Below, one piece after another: positions 61,761-64,000 of a DNA stretch of 64,000 bases. The notes beneath the pieces were generated by a model. That model saw nothing but the letters and a program-made list of their open reading frames with translations, ran no database searches and was not told the origin of the DNA. The number at the start of each line of letters is the position of its first letter. The stretch's first letter is position 1. The position numbers and the translations under genes are program-made. This DNA comes from Symbiodinium natans (Eukaryota > Sar > Dinophyceae > Suessiales > Symbiodiniaceae): positions 62,001 to 126,000 of the forward strand of contig CAJNDS010000118.1 in assembly GCA_905221605.1 (NCBI GenBank), in the 5' to 3' direction.

Positions 61761-63123
61761 CAAGATCGCTTAGAAGAAATTCTCCTCTGTGCTCTGTACA
61801 GCTTCAAGCGTATTAGCCTGGGTCGCGCTCAGCCCTTGCGCCTGCGCGTTGCAACAAAAATGCACACATGAAACTAGCGCAGTGACAGTGTGCTCTGTAG
61901 TGGGCATGGTTGCTGCAGGTGGTGCAGCTGCTGGCTTCCGTCCGATCCCCAACTTGTGGCCGATGCCTTAGTCGACATCGCTTTAGCAGCTTAGTCAGGG
62001 ATCAGCTTGCCTCGTTCTGTTTTTCCAAGAAGTATCAGTCAAGTTATCAGACTGCTTCGAGGTCCCATTGCTTCAGCAACGTCCAGTCGAATTGCCTTCC
62101 TCGGCAACTTGGCAAAGACTGGTGAAGCTGCGAGAATATTGCGAGAAGACTTCTCCTTTAGGGTCCTGTCACCATCTGTCGTCTATTGTTGCCTATTGTT
62201 GCCTATGGTTGCCGTCTATCGAGACTCCCGTACTGTCTTTTCCTTGAGTGCCGTCTCAGGGTGTGTCGATTCGGCGCATGAGCCTCAGAGCTGTTCAGTG
62301 TGCGTCTCGATTCTCCGGATGCGGACGAAGTTGACGAACTTGTGGGTTTCGAAGGGTTGTCAACGAATGTGAAGGAGAGCCGGGTGTGCCCCCCCCCCCC
62401 CCCCCCCCCCACACGGGAGTTTTGTGACAGACGTGCTCCACCAGTGGCGAGCTTCTCTCGGAAAGGTGGTGCTGCGATACCCGACGTGGAGGTCATGAGC
62501 GAGAAGGCAGTGAAGAACTTGTTTGCAAGTGCACGTGCGGCACACCGAGACTCCCTACTCGGCTGCAACCTACCTAGCAGCTGTCTGACCTCATGTTGGG
62601 CGGAGTGCAGCAAGGACAGCAAATCTAGCATGGCAGCCAGATCCTGGAAGGACTTCTGGCCACCAGCAGTGGGCTTGTCACAGCTCCTCCTTGGCGCAGC
62701 GGTGGAGCGTGTCTGGAGCCGAGTGCAGCTTTTGCAGGCGAACGCTCCCTTGTGTAGGCCGCATTTCCGAGGCGCCCTTTGCTTTGCCTTTCTGCAGCTC
62801 AGTGCCGACGCCGGCCTGGAACCCAGTCGGCCACGCGTTTTCGGCCAAGATGTGCTAAATGTGCTATGTAAGAATATGTAAGATGTCGTTGTGTTGGCAT
62901 CTGAAAACTCAGGCCACTGCCTCGATTTCAGGCCCATCGACGCGGCCACCTCGGTTGGAGGAGCCGTGCTCATGGTGATCTTCCTCTTTCTACTACGAAT
63001 ACCCCCGAAACCCACGGTTTGCTGGCTGCCGCTCGCGTCTGATGAATGGCATCTTCAAAGACGCGTGCTGGCGTGGCAGAGTCATGCTCGGCATGGCTCC
63101 CTCTTCTCTCTTCCGCGCTCCAG
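61761..63123. other. Ambiguous coding-like region upstream of the kinase exons
   Basis: 62300-62881 (+) and 62203-63015 (-) overlap as long frames. Minus-strand QDLAAMLDLLSLLHSAQHE between CAG and GTCAGA looks exon-like; the + strand is also plausible. A C22 run lies at 62389-62410. A hydrophobic + segment at about 62953-63000 may belong to the kinase gene. Confidence 0.3.
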
Positions 63124-64000
63124 GACTTCGACACCATTGCTCTCATTGGATATGGTGAGTTCGGCAAGGTGTTCCAGGTACGCTGTTCATAATTGCTTGA
63201 ATGCTGTCGCGGTCGCAGTAGGGAGACGCCCTTAAAGACGAACAATATACGCTCCCCCCGGCAGCCAAAATTCTGCTTAGACGGAACTGCAGCCTGCAGT
63301 AACTTGAGAATTTGGAACTTGGACTGCGGCACATCTTTGTGCATTCTACTGTCAACCCAACTTTCAATTTTGGCACAATTGATGAGTCTGACAGGTCAGG
63401 GACCGGGCCACACAGCAGGCGACGTGAGTCTTGATGTTTGCAAACGCTGACTTGGGGGTCATGTCTGAGTGTGACAGCTGACCTTGCCAAGGCTTCTCAC
63501 ACAGCCCAACAGCCCAACTCCCCAGAGTGATTTGTAAGAGAAGGGTAAAGCAACAACAAAAACGTGCGCCTGTCGTGACATCGCTTGCAGCTCCATGCTT
63601 GACAGACTTTTGCCGTGAAGCGTCTGTCCAAAGAGTTCTATGCCCGCAAGCAGATGACAGACAAGGCGGGTCTTTTTTGCTCACTTAGCAAGTGTCTGCA
63701 TGTTGTCCAGTCTGCATTAGGGTATACCAGCAATATCCCACTGGCAGGGAGGGAAGAGCACTGTGAGTCTGGGGTTCCTCATAAGGGGAGAAGTGCTTGA
63801 AGTGCTTGTGCCAGGCCTTGAGGGAAATTGCCACCCTGAATCTGGCCCAGGCAACGCACAGCTTGGCCAGTGCATGCGAGAAGTGCGTATGAACTGAGTG
63901 AAAGAGTGCCAACTTCAGGAGCACCCCTTCGTGGTTCGCCTGATCCATGCCCTGGAGAACACCACAGAGGCACGATCCCAGTTCGTTCCTGTGGGACGCC
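63124..64000 (+). CDS. AGC-type protein kinase, N-lobe exons, cut by the window end
   Basis: Serine/threonine kinases of this type phosphorylate proteins with ATP. Exons: 63124-63177 reads DFDTIALIGYGEFGKVFQ, the Gly-rich ATP loop; about 63606-63665 reads TFAVKRLSKEFYARKQMTDK, with the catalytic VAIK-type Lys; 63815-63850 reads ALREIATLNLAQ, the C-helix with its Glu; 63919 onward reads EHPFVVRLIHALENT, the HPFVV strand typical of AGC kinases such as PKA and PKG. All phases agree. Introns begin GT, GC and GC. A short piece of the loop between VFQ and TFAVK may be on an exon I did not find. The C-lobe and any N-terminal regulatory domain, such as cyclic-nucleotide-binding domains, lie outside or were not seen, so the subfamily is open. 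Confidence 0.82.

Noticed and set aside
62203-63015. 270-codon minus-strand frame
   Set aside because: It overlaps an equally long + frame and a C22 run gives a Gly stretch. Part of it (near 62600) may be a true exon, but the whole frame is not credible.

Overview
The window looks like nuclear DNA of a dinoflagellate, most likely a suessialean (Symbiodiniaceae-like) alga. The reasons are: genes cut into many very small exons; introns that mostly start with GC or GA rather than GT and end in AG before a G; scattered TTTAGGG-type telomeric tracts; long trinucleotide arrays; and a Ty1/copia element. No dinoflagellate spliced leader gene, rRNA or tRNA was seen. The organism is inferred, not proven.

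Layout. 1-6978: a Ty1/copia LTR retrotransposon cut off by the window start, carrying gag, zinc knuckle, protease, integrase, reverse transcriptase and RNase H. A frame change in gag and an in-frame TGA before RNase H suggest an inactive copy, and the last ORF has an unusual C-terminal extension. 6979-13611: its 3' flank, an ~0.8 kb AGT array, a ~0.33 kb tandem duplication with CCCTAAA-like motifs, and a TATACA/ATAC array. 13.6-22.6 kb: mostly unrecognised DNA with a few coding-like exons. 22625-24655: a complete D-aminoacyl-tRNA deacylase (DTD) gene in eight exons. 27.2-28.3 kb: a NifU C-terminal-domain-like gene without the expected CxxC. 29-47.9 kb: several coding-like exons of unknown family and one histidine-phosphatase-like exon. 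48240-53414: a catalase-peroxidase (KatG) gene in more than 20 small exons with every heme-pocket residue. 53.4-62.4 kb: unknown exons, a GC-rich coding segment and an AT-rich island. 63124-64000: the N-terminal lobe of an AGC-type protein kinase running off the window end.

All genes that could be named lie on the + strand, which fits the one-direction gene arrays known from dinoflagellates. They do not form one pathway: DTD proofreads charged tRNA, KatG removes peroxide, the NifU-like protein would touch iron-sulfur metabolism or a derived role, and the kinase is a signalling protein. Exon models were built by hand by joining segments that continue a known protein family in phase, so the splice sites are fitted to the protein and need transcript support.
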